Source: Pandoraea pneumonica (GTDB lineage: Bacteria > Pseudomonadota > Gammaproteobacteria > Burkholderiales > Burkholderiaceae). From it: a stretch of DNA of 64,000 bases. How positions within the stretch are numbered: the stretch's first letter is position 1; each line of letters begins with the position of its first letter. The stretch lies in assembly GCF_902459645.1 (NCBI RefSeq), contig NZ_CABPSK010000001.1, forward strand, positions 186,001-250,000, written 5' to 3'. The notes beneath the pieces were generated by a model. That model was given only the letters and a program-made list of their open reading frames with translations, was not told the DNA's origin and did not search any database. The translations under genes were made by a program, and so were the position numbers. Positions 52,325 through 60,758 of the stretch are shown here, piece by piece.

Positions 52325-52576
52325 TCATCGTTTCCGCTCCTCCGCTGCCTGAGAGGCGGCGATGCCTTCCTTCGTCAGGAACCAACACAGCGCGGCCCAG
52401 CGGCTGTTATCTGAGCGCGTGCTACCAGCCAGCCCCCGACGTTCCAGCGAGTGCATAGCTGACACGACGGCGACGTTGTTGCTGCCGATCAGGTAGGCGA
52501 GAGACGCCGTAGAAATGGCGCCGAAACTATTCTTCGTGTTGAGCTTGCGGGCGCACCGAAGTTGGAATTCAGTCAC
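52325..52576 (-). CDS. Winged-helix-like phage protein, copy A
   Basis: 83 residues from GTG, whose GTGA overlaps the stop of copy B. STASLAYLIGSNNVAVVSAMHSLERRGLAGS looks like a MarR/phage winged helix, ending WAALCWFLTKEGIAA. Tandem paralogue of the next gene. Confidence 0.7.
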   Translation of the reverse strand: MTEFQLRCARKLNTKNSFGAISTASLAYLIGSNNVAVVSAMHSLERRGLAGSTRSDNSRWAALCWFLTKEGIAASQAAEERKR

Positions 52577-52830
52577 GCATCCCCCTTCGCCTGATTGGCG
52601 GCAATGGCGGCTCGGCCTTCGGCGGTCAGGTGCCAGTACAAGGCTGCCCATCGGCTGTTCTCCGGCCAATACACGCCGCGCACCAATCCCTTTCGCTCGA
52701 GCGAACGCATCGCTGATGTGATCGCCACATTAGACGTCGCCAGTCGGCCTGCAAGGCGCGCCGTTGATGTCGTACCGGGCCCGTCATTTTGCACAAGAGA
52801 TTTCATGCAGCGGTTTTGAAAATCAGTCAC
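52573..52830 (-). CDS. Winged-helix-like phage protein, copy B
   Basis: 85 residues. STARLAGRLATSNVAITSAMRSLERKGLVRG and WAALYWHLTAEGRAA parallel copy A throughout, so the pair arose by tandem duplication. Overlaps the stop of the 223-aa gene upstream. Confidence 0.72.
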   Translation of the reverse strand: MTDFQNRCMKSLVQNDGPGTTSTARLAGRLATSNVAITSAMRSLERKGLVRGVYWPENSRWAALYWHLTAEGRAAIAANQAKGDA

Positions 52831-53494
52831 GCTTCACCCCCTGTGAGGCAATAATGGCGGCGTCGACGGCGGTGTCTAGATTGTCGTCATCGGATTCATC
52901 TTCGATGCGTGCCGACGTATAGAACGTAAGCTTCCAGATCGTTCCGTCTTCTTCATCAAGGCGTGGTTCTGCATACCAATCGTTCTGGTCCCGTAGCCAC
53001 CGGTACCGCTGCGCATCCCGCTTGTCCTCCCTGCCATCCGCAGACAGCGCGGCGCGGGCTTGCCAGCCGTTCCATGCGCGTTCTTCATACGGCGCTTGAT
53101 ACTGCCCCCGTGTCTCGCCCCAGCCGGGGAATTCAATGCGCTTAAAGAGCCACACTGTAGACGGATACGTTTTGCGCATTTCTTGCTCAAACGCCTCCCG
53201 CTCATCCCCGCCTGCCTTTGCAGGAGACGTGAGGACGGGACTGGCGTACACGTCGAAATGACGGCCCATGCGCCAAGCGTCGTCGAGGGGCTCGAACTCG
53301 ATATGCCCCTCGTCGATATGCACGCGGCCAACGGGCTGGCGTTCCATCGTGGCGATCGGCGACGAGGGATCGAGGACAGATTCCGCAGCGGCCCGGAACT
53401 GCTCGACGTTCGCAAAGAAGATGCTGCCGTCGGAAAGGACGTGTGCGCCTGCTGCCTTGATCGCGGCAAGCATCGCGGTTGTGAGTTCAGACAT
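52823..53494 (-). CDS. Phage hypothetical protein, 223 aa
   Basis: MSELTTAMLAAIKAAGAHV, a central WNGWQARAAL block and DAQRYRWLRDQNDWY are typical of a modular Burkholderia/pseudomonad phage early protein of unknown function. Overlaps both neighbours by a few bases. Confidence 0.75.
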   Translation of the reverse strand: MSELTTAMLAAIKAAGAHVLSDGSIFFANVEQFRAAAESVLDPSSPIATMERQPVGRVHIDEGHIEFEPLDDAWRMGRHFDVYASPVLTSPAKAGGDEREAFEQEMRKTYPSTVWLFKRIEFPGWGETRGQYQAPYEERAWNGWQARAALSADGREDKRDAQRYRWLRDQNDWYAEPRLDEEDGTIWKLTFYTSARIEDESDDDNLDTAVDAAIIASQGVKRD

Positions 53495-53693
53495 CTGTGT
53501 CTCCTGTGTCGAGAGGGCAATGACGGCCAGTCGCTCGCGGCTCGTTGTCGCGGATCTGCGGGCACTGGTCGTGGAAGCACTCGCCGTCGCGGGAAGCTGC
53601 GCAGTGCCGCAGAGATTTGAGCGTCTCCACCACTGAAGGCGGAGCCGGATCGGTATTCAGCCCTTCAGGGCGGGGGTTTTGGTAGTGGCTCAT
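53487..53693 (-). CDS. Phage small protein, 68 aa
   Basis: MSHYQNPRPEGLNTDPAPP with C-x-x-x-x-x-x-x-C and H-x3-C residues; the 3' end overlaps the next gene by 8 bases. Unknown. Confidence 0.55.
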   Translation of the reverse strand: MSHYQNPRPEGLNTDPAPPSVVETLKSLRHCAASRDGECFHDQCPQIRDNEPRATGRHCPLDTGDTDV

Positions 53694-53725
53694 GTTAGGA
53701 TTTCGCGAAACAACAGGAGACGGTA

Positions 53726-54088
53726 ATGGCGATCACCATGCGCAACACCAAGTTCATCGATTGCGGGACGGGTATAAGCGCACCTGCCGATGCAGACCTG
53801 GATCTGGATCAAGTTGAGTTCAGTCGAGTGCAGACGGCACTGATGATTCGCCCCGGCGAGAAGTCAGAGGCCTTAATGGAATTGTTGGGGAAGCTTCCAC
53901 CGGGACTTCAAGTCGATGACGTAATTGCCTTATTGACGCAGTTGCGTGACGACGGAGTGGACGGAAAGACGGCTGACGCAGGCGAGGTTATCGGGAAGAA
54001 GGTGTCTTTGTGGGCAGCGGCCAAGGATATTGCCCCTGAGGTAACGGCTTACCTAATCAAAACGGCGATCGAATATTTCAAGCTCTGA
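53726..54088 (+). CDS. Phage hypothetical protein, 120 aa
   Basis: Behind AGGAGA (6 bases). MRNTKFIDCGTGISAP..., then a helical part ending VTAYLIKTAIEYFKL. Plus-strand single gene within the leftward operon. Unknown. Confidence 0.65.
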   Translation: MAITMRNTKFIDCGTGISAPADADLDLDQVEFSRVQTALMIRPGEKSEALMELLGKLPPGLQVDDVIALLTQLRDDGVDGKTADAGEVIGKKVSLWAAAKDIAPEVTAYLIKTAIEYFKL

Positions 54089-54671
54089 TCGGTATTGCGT
54101 CTGATGCCGAGCGCGGTTCGATGTACCGCCGCGGGGCCTCGACGTACTCGCGCCAAGCCACCCATCCGTGGGGCGTATGAAAGCCCCAGTTGCGCTGCCA
54201 CGGCCCCATGACGAATAGGGACCATGCCTCACCGCCGTCTGGGATTTCTAGGCGGTGGCGATCGGTTGCCCGTCGGAAGACAATCGATCCTGGACCGCGC
54301 CAGACGCGGCGATAGCCCTGCACCGTCGCTGCGTAGGAGCCTGAGCGGAAAGTCCTCTCGGGGCGGCTATCGAATCTTGGCAACTGATCCTGATCGGTCG
54401 GGATGACTTCCCAGTATCCACCGCGCAGGACAATCGAGACGTTCCACCATGGGTGATCGTGAAGATCGCGGCCCGCATCGCTTCGAATGGTCCGGTGAAC
54501 GCGGGCGCCCCAACTGGTATCGCGTCGACCGTCCTCGGCGGCGCTGGCGTCGTGGCCTCGCGGCTTCTTGACCCACCAGCGCTGCATGTAGCCTTTCAGG
54601 TCAAAGTAGGGCGTTCGCTGGGCACGGGCGATGATTGCACTCGCGACGAACTTTGGTATCCAGATACGCAT
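54078..54671 (-). CDS. Phage cupin-like protein, 197 aa
   Basis: IRSDAGRDLHDHPWWNVSIVLRGGYWEV has the G(X)5HXH-type cupin motif, followed by RATDRHRLEIPDG. Common in phages of this group; function unknown. It starts 2 bases after the ParB-like gene ends. Confidence 0.75.
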   Translation of the reverse strand: MRIWIPKFVASAIIARAQRTPYFDLKGYMQRWWVKKPRGHDASAAEDGRRDTSWGARVHRTIRSDAGRDLHDHPWWNVSIVLRGGYWEVIPTDQDQLPRFDSRPERTFRSGSYAATVQGYRRVWRGPGSIVFRRATDRHRLEIPDGGEAWSLFVMGPWQRNWGFHTPHGWVAWREYVEAPRRYIEPRSASDAIPIRA

Positions 54672-54673
54672 GA

Positions 54674-55567
54674 TCAGGCTCCCGGGGCGGCGCTGATGTC
54701 GGAGTGCGCGGTGAGCAGTTCGCGCAACGCCTTCGCGCTCACGGAAACCTGAAAGTCAGTTTCGCTCTTCGTGATCGCGATGCGTTCAGCCTCGGGCAGC
54801 GTCGAGACGAAGGAGCCAACGCGCTCGACATATGTGTTGACGACCTTGCGCGGGTAAGACTTCCCCTTGATCGACCCGGCCGTGACCTTCTTTTTACCGC
54901 TTGCCGAAGCCTTCTCCAGTTCACCGGACAGGAACGTCCCGGCCGCCTCGCCGTGTTGTCGCACGGCGTCGGCGGCGACCGATGCCGAAGTTTTGCCTGC
55001 GAACACGAGGCGGTGAACGTCCGTGTTCGCGCCAGCCAACACGAGCATCTTTCCGACCCATTGGGGTGATACCTGGTCGCTCTCGGCGATTCTGGTGTTG
55101 TCCCAGCCAAACCGGCTCAGGCGCTGATAACCGAATGCCTTTTCGAGCGGGTGAAGCGGGCGGTTCTTGTTGCTCGACAAGATTCGAAGGGTTCGGTCGG
55201 CGTCGTTCCCGTCGAACGCGTCGATCCGAATCATCAACTCGCCGTCCCGATCCCGGAGGGGCGCGCCCGCAGCGTCGGCGCGACCGATGGTTACATGACG
55301 ACGATGACCGTCGACGAGCCAGACGCCGCCCTCGGCGCGGGGCCGGACCTCAAGTGCGGGATATTGGCCGCCCGCCATGATGTGCTGAAACAGGCTTTCG
55401 TCGTCCGCCTTGGCCTGTTCGAGTGCCTCGCCTTCGAGAAGGTCGAGCGAGGCGCGCAGATTGAAGCCGGGTTCGATGTGGATATCGGCGTAGCGGATCT
55501 TCATTGCGTCCGCGCGGCGAATTTCCTTGTCGTTGATCTTCTGTTTGAAGGACGGTACGGTGGTCAT
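54674..55567 (-). CDS. ParB/Srx-domain protein
   Basis: A protein of 297 residues. Near the N-terminus NLRA...L and WLVDGHRRHVTI carry the ParB nuclease-like DGHRR motif, followed by RILSSNKNRPLHPLEKAFGYQRLS and an HTH (TRIAESDQVSPQWVGKML). Likely DNA-binding in phage replication or partition. Overlaps the preceding stop by 4 bases. Confidence 0.85.
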   Translation of the reverse strand: MTTVPSFKQKINDKEIRRADAMKIRYADIHIEPGFNLRASLDLLEGEALEQAKADDESLFQHIMAGGQYPALEVRPRAEGGVWLVDGHRRHVTIGRADAAGAPLRDRDGELMIRIDAFDGNDADRTLRILSSNKNRPLHPLEKAFGYQRLSRFGWDNTRIAESDQVSPQWVGKMLVLAGANTDVHRLVFAGKTSASVAADAVRQHGEAAGTFLSGELEKASASGKKKVTAGSIKGKSYPRKVVNTYVERVGSFVSTLPEAERIAITKSETDFQVSVSAKALRELLTAHSDISAAPGA

Positions 55568-55917
55568 TTCAATCCTCGTTCGCGGTCGACGGCGGTACGG
55601 ATGTGTTCTCGGAATCCCTTGGAAGGGTGTCCGCCGTATGGGTAGAGAGCTTCGATGTGACGCCAGCGCGCGGCGTCCTCTTCGATGTCGTCACGGCGCT
55701 GGGCATCGGTCTTGATGTAGAAGGCGAGGGCAGCGAGCAGGACGTGAGAGTGAGTTTCCAGCGCCTCGGCTAGTGCATGCCGCGCTTCAATCTCTTCGTG
55801 ATACCTGGCGGACCCGACGAGTGCGGGCCGGGGTGATCGGCCACGCTGCTTATTCACGAGCGGCCGGAGTGCTTCCCAAGCCCGCAGTGCTGCTGCCCTG
55901 TTCGGGGTATTGCTCAT
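55564..55917 (-). CDS. Phage hypothetical protein, 117 aa
   Basis: Starts MSNTPNRAAALRAWEALRP; helical; ends WRHIEALYPYGGHPSKGF. The ATG overlaps the stop of the small membrane gene upstream (ATGA). Unknown. Confidence 0.72.
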   Translation of the reverse strand: MSNTPNRAAALRAWEALRPLVNKQRGRSPRPALVGSARYHEEIEARHALAEALETHSHVLLAALAFYIKTDAQRRDDIEEDAARWRHIEALYPYGGHPSKGFREHIRTAVDRERGLK

Positions 55918-56048
55918 ACGCCGTGCTTCCATCTCACATAGAGGCAGGCGACGAGAAGAACGCCCCAGATGGTCCATGCCGCCGCAGGATGGCGACGGAT
56001 CCACCGATCGGTGCCGTTCACAGACCAGATGAGAAAGCGATCAACCAT
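55914..56048 (-). CDS. Phage small membrane protein, 44 aa
   Basis: MVDRFLIWSVNGTDRW followed by one membrane helix (AAAWTIWGVLLVACLYV). Start and stop both overlap neighbouring genes (ATGGTTGA and ATGA), which supports real translation. Confidence 0.65.
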   Translation of the reverse strand: MVDRFLIWSVNGTDRWIRRHPAAAWTIWGVLLVACLYVRWKHGV

Positions 56049-56190
56049 TTGCAGGCCTCACGACGATTCGCAGTGCGGAGGTGCCAAAGTGCTCGGCGGC
56101 AGCTTGTCCGAGTTCGCTCCAGGTGCGAGCGATACCATCGCCGCGATAGCGGCCACCGGCCGTATAGACCGTCACGATGAAGTGTTTCAC
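56041..56190 (-). CDS. Phage small protein, 49 aa
   Basis: GTG start behind GGGGG. MKHFIVTVYTAGGRYRGDG then ARTWSELGQAAAEHF; its stop overlaps the next start. Unknown. Confidence 0.6.
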   Translation of the reverse strand: MKHFIVTVYTAGGRYRGDGIARTWSELGQAAAEHFGTSALRIVVRPANG

Positions 56191-56271
56191 TTGCGCCCCC
56201 TAGTGTTGGGAGATGAGAATGCTTGGCAGGAGCGCCACCGACTCTGACGGACGGCGCCTTAGGAGACGAAA

Positions 56272-56670
56272 ATGAATCGTTCAATGCATGTGCAGATTGA
56301 GTCCACGCGCCATCGCGTCACATGGCGCTGGGCCGGCGAGCTTTGGATGAGCGGCCCTGAATGGGGCTGGATCTCAATCAACGGCGGTCCAGAGCAAAGC
56401 GCGGGATCACCCGAGGTTGTGTGGGCAGCCGACGAATCGTTTATGGCGTTCGTAAGCCTCAAGGTCGATGACGTGCCTAACCGAAAAGGGACAGAAGGAA
56501 TGGGATTTCGAATCGGCCTCGTGCGCATGTCCGATGGCGTGATCCGATACTGTCTTGGCAATGTAGGCTTGGCGGATATCAGGCTCTCGACGATGTCAGC
56601 AGATTCGATTCAGGCGGTGGTCGAGGGGAAGGTCCGCACCATCCCCGTGGACAACATTTCTTGGGATTAG
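56272..56670 (+). CDS. Phage hypothetical protein, 132 aa
   Basis: Behind AGGAG (6 bases). Beta-rich soluble protein (MHVQIESTRHRVTWRWAG, MGFRIGLVRMSDGVIRY). Unknown. Confidence 0.65.
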   Translation: MNRSMHVQIESTRHRVTWRWAGELWMSGPEWGWISINGGPEQSAGSPEVVWAADESFMAFVSLKVDDVPNRKGTEGMGFRIGLVRMSDGVIRYCLGNVGLADIRLSTMSADSIQAVVEGKVRTIPVDNISWD

Positions 56671-57070
56671 CGCGGACGAAGGGCTGCGGCTTTGACCATG
56701 TCCGCCATGGGCCTGTTAGCGCTCAGGCTCGCTCTACTACCTGTGAACTTTGGGCGCCGTCATCTGGCATAAAGAGGGCGGGCACTCCTCCAGCCATCGG
56801 GCAACTGAGATCCCGTGCCGCGTTACGTCCGGCTTCCACGCCGCTGGCGCGCAATTTTCTATGCAGGCTGGCGGATCAAATGGGCGCGTAGATTAACTAG
56901 CCGTAGTCCATAGGCACCGCCGGATTAGGTGTTGGTCGAATGCGCCTCAAGACCTGCCGGCCAAGGCGCGGGTACGCTGCCGCCCGCGCCCAGAGGAGCG
57001 GTAGCAAGATCAGGATGATCGGCATAGGGGCGTGTAAAGTCATCGACCAAAAGAAACCGAGGGGATCGAA
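56671..57070. other. Gap between plus-strand phage genes
   Basis: A 42-codon minus-strand frame at 56897-57025 (MPIILILLPLLWARAA...) could be a tiny membrane protein but has no ribosome site. Otherwise nothing identified. Confidence 0.35.
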
Positions 57071-57418
57071 ATGGCCGGACGGAAAAGGAAGTATTCGCTA
57101 GTAATGCTGGCTCTGCTAACGAGCTCGCCCATCGTAGGCGCATCGGATTGGGGGAGTTTGTCGTGTCAACATTGGATGAACACGCACGAGACGCCTCCAA
57201 AGGCGGCCGGGGGGCTCACTAGCTACAGTGAGTCAGCAATACTTCACTGGGCGACCGGTTATGTCGCTGGGTTGACCGACGCGAACGGCTCATATGTTGA
57301 TGTCGACCCGGTCAAGCTCACAAAGTGGCTGGAAGGCTATTGCTCGAATCGTCCGACCGACTCGGTGAGTGATGCAGCCCGAGCATTCGTGTCGTCTGTT
57401 GCGCGGCGGACGAAGTGA
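57071..57418 (+). CDS. Exported phage protein, 115 aa
   Basis: Behind GAGGGGA. Signal peptide (KRKYSLVMLALLTSSPIVGA), then SCQHW...YVAGLTDANG...GYCSN with two Cys likely disulphide-bonded, like Rap1a/HdeA-type small periplasmic proteins. Possibly a lysogenic-conversion gene. Confidence 0.7.
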   Translation: MAGRKRKYSLVMLALLTSSPIVGASDWGSLSCQHWMNTHETPPKAAGGLTSYSESAILHWATGYVAGLTDANGSYVDVDPVKLTKWLEGYCSNRPTDSVSDAARAFVSSVARRTK

Positions 57419-57530
57419 CCCTGCGCTTCACCCTCAAGAGAGCAGACCCGAGATCCTGAACAGATCGGGGAAGTGGGATACGGGCTATTTAACGTCGCCG
57501 CGCCGACGCGGATCCGCTCACTTGAAGGTA
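57419..57530 (+). repeat. Segment homologous to 23803-23912
   Basis: Intergenic sequence after the exported protein. Aligns with the relic copy at 23.8 kb with small gaps. Confidence 0.8.
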
Positions 57531-57620
57531 CGCCGTCGTAGAAATTTAGGACTACAGTCGGTAGAATTGGCGCGTCGAAACGCGTGATGCGCGTCTCTCA
57601 GAGGTGGCCTCCTGAGACTG

Positions 57621-57890
57621 ATGATGACAGCCGGTATGTCGTACACGTTTGGCCCCCTTGGGTTCGGGGGGGATTTCGCTGTGAATGAAGTAATCGGTGT
57701 GTTGTCTACATTCAAAATGGAGGATATGCGTATGGTCAAAGAGGCTTGCTTTGCTAAAGTGAGAGAGTCAAAGACGTTGTCAGCCGCAGAAAGTGCTGTG
57801 AGGCGTGTCATCGCGTCTCTGGAGGCCCACCTTCCTTATAGGCTCAAGCCTACTGACGAGCTCGTGCAATTCGAGCGAAAAGGTATCTGA
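57621..57890 (+). CDS. Phage hypothetical protein, 89 aa
   Basis: MMTAGMSYTFGPLGFGG, then a helical body (MRMVKEACFAKVRESK). Weak ribosome site. Unknown. Confidence 0.45.
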   Translation: MMTAGMSYTFGPLGFGGDFAVNEVIGVLSTFKMEDMRMVKEACFAKVRESKTLSAAESAVRRVIASLEAHLPYRLKPTDELVQFERKGI

Positions 57891-57966
57891 GATCCTATCG
57901 GCCGCACTCTGGCGGCCGTCACGCCTACGTCATCGGGGGCGTTCCCTCGCCGGGGAGGTGTCAGGT

Positions 57967-58314
57967 TTAGGTTTCGCCGACGAGAATCTCAACTGCTGAA
58001 TCCGGCCAATAGGTATTGGCATTCCAGTCGGGTTTCTCCGACTCCATGACGAAGCAATCGATCACCTCTCCGTCCATATCGAGCTGCGGAGTTGCCCAGG
58101 TCGAGGCGAGATACGTACAGGTGTGGTCTTGCGGTACCGGTGCACCATTACGAAAGGTGTCTCCGCCCGTGTATTCCCAGTCGCCCGCGAGCCCAGCAGA
58201 CGCACAGACAGGCTGATGTTCCTTGATAAGTTGCGCGGCCTTGTCCCAGTCGAACACCTTCATCTGATTGTTCCGGTTTGCAGACCCCATTGCGAATGCA
58301 CTCAACGTGTCCAT
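57967..58314 (-). CDS. Phage hypothetical protein, 115 aa
   Basis: Behind GAGGAGA. FDWDKAAQLIKEHQPVCASAGLAGDW and PDSAVEILVGE; a typical phage early-left protein of unknown function. Confidence 0.72.
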   Translation of the reverse strand: MDTLSAFAMGSANRNNQMKVFDWDKAAQLIKEHQPVCASAGLAGDWEYTGGDTFRNGAPVPQDHTCTYLASTWATPQLDMDGEVIDCFVMESEKPDWNANTYWPDSAVEILVGET

Positions 58315-58416
58315 TGCATCTCCTCTGACGTATATGGCGCGACTCTCGAGAAGAAAGCCGCCTCAGATACATCACACGCAGTGCCCCGGCTACACCCGGC
58401 CAAACCGGCTCCGGGG

Positions 58417-58560
58417 TCAGCTGCGTTTTGTGTCGATTACCTCGCCATCGACACGATGAGTGGGCGCCGCGATGTACTGCGGGAGCCAGCCAAACCAGTT
58501 GGCCAACCATTTCCGCGTTTCCAACCGACTCATCCACGCGTGAGGGAGATGTGTGCGCAT
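58417..58560 (-). CDS. Phage small protein, 47 aa
   Basis: MRTHLPHAWMSRLETRKWLANWFGW... ends DTKRS. First candidate gene behind the leftward promoter. A second ATG at MSRLE is possible. Confidence 0.5.
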   Translation of the reverse strand: MRTHLPHAWMSRLETRKWLANWFGWLPQYIAAPTHRVDGEVIDTKRS

Positions 58561-58656
58561 GGCGGCGCTATTGCCGCGTGACACCTTTTATCCGCCGAAT
58601 TTTTAGAGAGCACCCGAGAGGTCGGGCGGGCAGCGATGTGTGCTGCGTTGGACTTA

Positions 58657-58696
58657 ATAATCACATATGTGATTTGTTGATGTCAACACATTTGTG
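58657..58696 (-). promoter_or_regulatory. Leftward early promoter with two repressor operators
   Basis: AATCACATATGTGATT (58659-58674) is a perfect palindrome, and CACATTTGTG (58687-58696) a second site of the form CACA-N2-TGTG. On the minus strand TTGACA (58686-58681) and GATTAT (18-base spacing) form a promoter overlapping the first operator, the counterpart of lambda pL/OL. Confidence 0.7.
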
Positions 58697-58898
58697 ATTT
58701 TATGGTCCTGCCGAACCACATCTACTTCGCCTCGGCTTTCGAACAGCGCGAGTCATCGAGCCTCGGTGATCGGCTGCTATGCGATCGAGGGCGTATGACG
58801 AGTGATGGAGAAATTAGGTTGAAATTTTCACGTGTGCGAGGCTAAACTACTGTTCAAATATACAGTAGTCTTAACAAAAACTCTAAGAGGGCCTAGCT

Positions 58899-59225
58899 GT
58901 GACGGAAAGTGGGTCGTCCCAACTGCGATGCAAGCCAGGGGACTTGGCGCGGATTAATAAGGCTTGGAACGAGCTGTTGGAGGGACGGCTGGTGTTTATC
59001 CGCCGCGCCCACTCGTCGACGGAATGGCTCGTGTACCTGTTGGACGGCCCAGCGTTCTCTATAAGTGAGGACCGATGCCACATGGTGGTCGCTCGAGCAA
59101 TGATCGCTGACGACTGGGCGCTGGATCCCATCGGCGGTGCTCGTGATGCGGCGTCGGACGAGGTTACGGGTTCAGACGACCAACCGGCTCATCGTCCGCG
59201 GGGAGCATCCGAAGCATCAGATTGA
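58899..59225 (+). CDS. Phage hypothetical protein, 108 aa
   Basis: GTG start behind AGAGGG. CKPGDLARINKAWNELLEGRLVFIRRA resembles small SH3-like phage proteins. Converges on and overlaps the repressor 3' end by 62 bases. Unknown. Confidence 0.65.
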   Translation: MTESGSSQLRCKPGDLARINKAWNELLEGRLVFIRRAHSSTEWLVYLLDGPAFSISEDRCHMVVARAMIADDWALDPIGGARDAASDEVTGSDDQPAHRPRGASEASD

Positions 59226-59550
59226 AAGTATGTGCGGGTTCCCCGGCCTGATCGGCGCGAAGAATCGCTTCGACAAGTTCGCGCGCGGCGTCGCTCGCGC
59301 CACTCAAAGCTGCGTCTAGATTGCCTGCGCTTTTCCCGCTTGATGTCTGCGGCCCCTTACCTTCAGCAAGCCACAGTGCATTCACCCCAAGGACTTCCGC
59401 AATCTGCGGCAAGCGCCTTGCGGTGCCCCGCGTCCCCGATTCGAGATTCCCGATTGTCGATTGAGTAACGCCAGCCTTTGTCCCGAGTTGTTCTTGGGAG
59501 AGGCCAGCTTTCGTTCGTGCCCATCGGAGGCGTTCGGCTAGGGTGTACAT
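59164..59550 (-). CDS. Phage repressor, XRE/CI-like
   Basis: A protein of 128 residues; HTH in LAERLRWARTKAGLSQEQLGTKAGVTQSTIGNLESG. It lacks an S24 peptidase domain, so it is a short CI-like repressor. Divergent from a Cro-like gene, with shared operators between. Confidence 0.88.
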   Translation of the reverse strand: MYTLAERLRWARTKAGLSQEQLGTKAGVTQSTIGNLESGTRGTARRLPQIAEVLGVNALWLAEGKGPQTSSGKSAGNLDAALSGASDAARELVEAILRADQAGEPAHTFNLMLRMLPADDEPVGRLNP

Positions 59551-59578
59551 ATCACAATCGTAATGGAGTGCGCCATTT

Positions 59579-59615
59579 CATTTGTGTTGACTTGAATAAA
59601 CACAAATGTGATACT
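59579..59615 (+). promoter_or_regulatory. Rightward early promoter and operator
   Basis: TTGACT (59587-59592) and GATACT (59610-59615) with a 17-base spacer. A 10-bp inverted repeat CATTTGTGTT/AACACAAATG (59579-59608) and CACAAATGTG (59601-59610) lie inside, matching the operators at 58.66 kb. The predicted start of transcription coincides with the ATG at 59622. Confidence 0.78.
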
Positions 59616-59621
59616 CGGCGC

Positions 59622-59837
59622 ATGGACATTCGACAAGCAGTCTCCGATCTACTGGAAACCGGCCTCACGCAGTCTCAACTGGCGTTGGCGGCCAATTGCT
59701 CGCAATCGCTCATCTCGGCGCTGTTCTCCGGAAAGCGCGGTGTTCGAACGTCCTACGGAATCGCAAAGCGGATCGAGCAATTACACGCCGCGACGATCGG
59801 GACAAGCTCCGGCGGCGCTACTGGGGAGAGCGAATGA
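59622..59837 (+). CDS. Cro-like regulator, 71 aa
   Basis: MDIRQAVSDLLETGLTQSQLALAANCSQSLISALFSGKRG is a Cro/YdaS-type HTH. The ATG is about 7 bases after the -10 box, so the mRNA may be leaderless. Stop overlaps the next start (ATGA). Confidence 0.82.
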   Translation: MDIRQAVSDLLETGLTQSQLALAANCSQSLISALFSGKRGVRTSYGIAKRIEQLHAATIGTSSGGATGESE

Positions 59838-60013
59838 AACGACTGTACGCACGGCTTGTGCTGTGGCTGATCCGACCCGCGCTCGAAAAGGCACTCGAAC
59901 CCGAAGGCTTGATCTGGGTGGAGTTTGAGCGCGGCGGAACCGGTGGCGAGGCACTCAGTGGACGGACGGTGATTGCTTCGATAGCAGTTCCAGTCCCTCC
60001 TGGAGCGCATTGA
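59834..60013 (+). CDS. Phage small protein, 59 aa
   Basis: MKRLYARLVLWLIRPALEK then GLIWVEFERGG. Translationally coupled to the Cro-like gene. Unknown. Confidence 0.6.
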   Translation: MKRLYARLVLWLIRPALEKALEPEGLIWVEFERGGTGGEALSGRTVIASIAVPVPPGAH

Positions 60014-60176
60014 TAAGCATCTGAGCAGCGTCCGGCGTCAGCGAGAAGTTTCGGCCGTCGTGCTCTTTGCCGTTGAAGAGAAATTTCGGTTCGAGAGTCA
60101 ACTGGCCGCTCTCGGCGTCGCGCCCGATAGCAATGTTGGTCAACGGATAGAAAGTTTTCGTCGGCTGATCCGCCAT
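59955..60176 (-). CDS. Phage hypothetical protein, 73 aa
   Basis: MADQPTKTFYPLTNIAIGRD and FSLTPDAAQMLINALQEGLEL. Antisense to the end of the previous gene. The start is taken at an ATG after GGGGTA. Plausible but not certain. Confidence 0.5.
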   Translation of the reverse strand: MADQPTKTFYPLTNIAIGRDAESGQLTLEPKFLFNGKEHDGRNFSLTPDAAQMLINALQEGLELLSKQSPSVH

Positions 60177-60317
60177 GAGTACCCCGATGGATGTTGAGTT
60201 GTACGAAGTGAAGAGCGCACAGCTTAGCACCGTCGGGGGACTCGCCAAATTTAGAAGTTTTCATGAGGCCATCGTAGTGGCCCGAGAAGCAAATAAAAAC
60301 GTTCGAGGAACACACAG

Positions 60318-60758
60318 ATGAACATCACCGACGCAGCTCATGCCCTTGTGCACGACTATCCCGGCGGCAGCGAATCGCTCGCTCCGCGCCTGGGGATGTC
60401 CGCAGCCGTATTGCGCAACAAGGTCAATCCGAACAACGAGACGCATCACCTGAGCCTGAAGGAAGCGGTGAAGGCGGCGGACGTGACGAACGACGACCGC
60501 GTGCTTGAGGCTTGGGCTGCGTCGCGTGGTTATGCGCTGGTGAAGATTCCGAACATCGCCGAGTGCTGCGATTCGGCCATTGTCGAAATGATGGCGCGTG
60601 CATGGGAAACGCACGGTGCTGTTGGCAAGGAAATCGTGAAGACGCTCGAAGACGGGCGAGTCGAGTTCCAGGAAGTCGTGCGTGTGAAGGGCAGCATCTT
60701 CAATCACGCACAGGTCCTGTTCAACATCGCAGCACGTTTGGAGGGCATGGCCGAATGA
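60318..60758 (+). CDS. Phage CII-family regulator
   Basis: A protein of 146 residues: MNITDAAHALVHDYPGGSESLAPRLGMSAAVLRNKVNPNNETHHLSL, trimmed here to the diagnostic SLAPRLGMS and LRNKVNP, is the phage_CII family HTH. The remainder is helical. Activates lysogenic or early transcription in related phages. Confidence 0.85.
   Translation: MNITDAAHALVHDYPGGSESLAPRLGMSAAVLRNKVNPNNETHHLSLKEAVKAADVTNDDRVLEAWAASRGYALVKIPNIAECCDSAIVEMMARAWETHGAVGKEIVKTLEDGRVEFQEVVRVKGSIFNHAQVLFNIAARLEGMAE

Noticed and set aside
52876-53580. A 234-codon minus-strand frame rich in Arg, Pro and Ser
   Set aside because: Shadow of the 223-aa phage gene on the same strand in another frame.
55151-55645. A 164-codon plus-strand frame opposite the ParB-like gene
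   Set aside because: Antisense shadow of a gene with a clear DGHRR motif.
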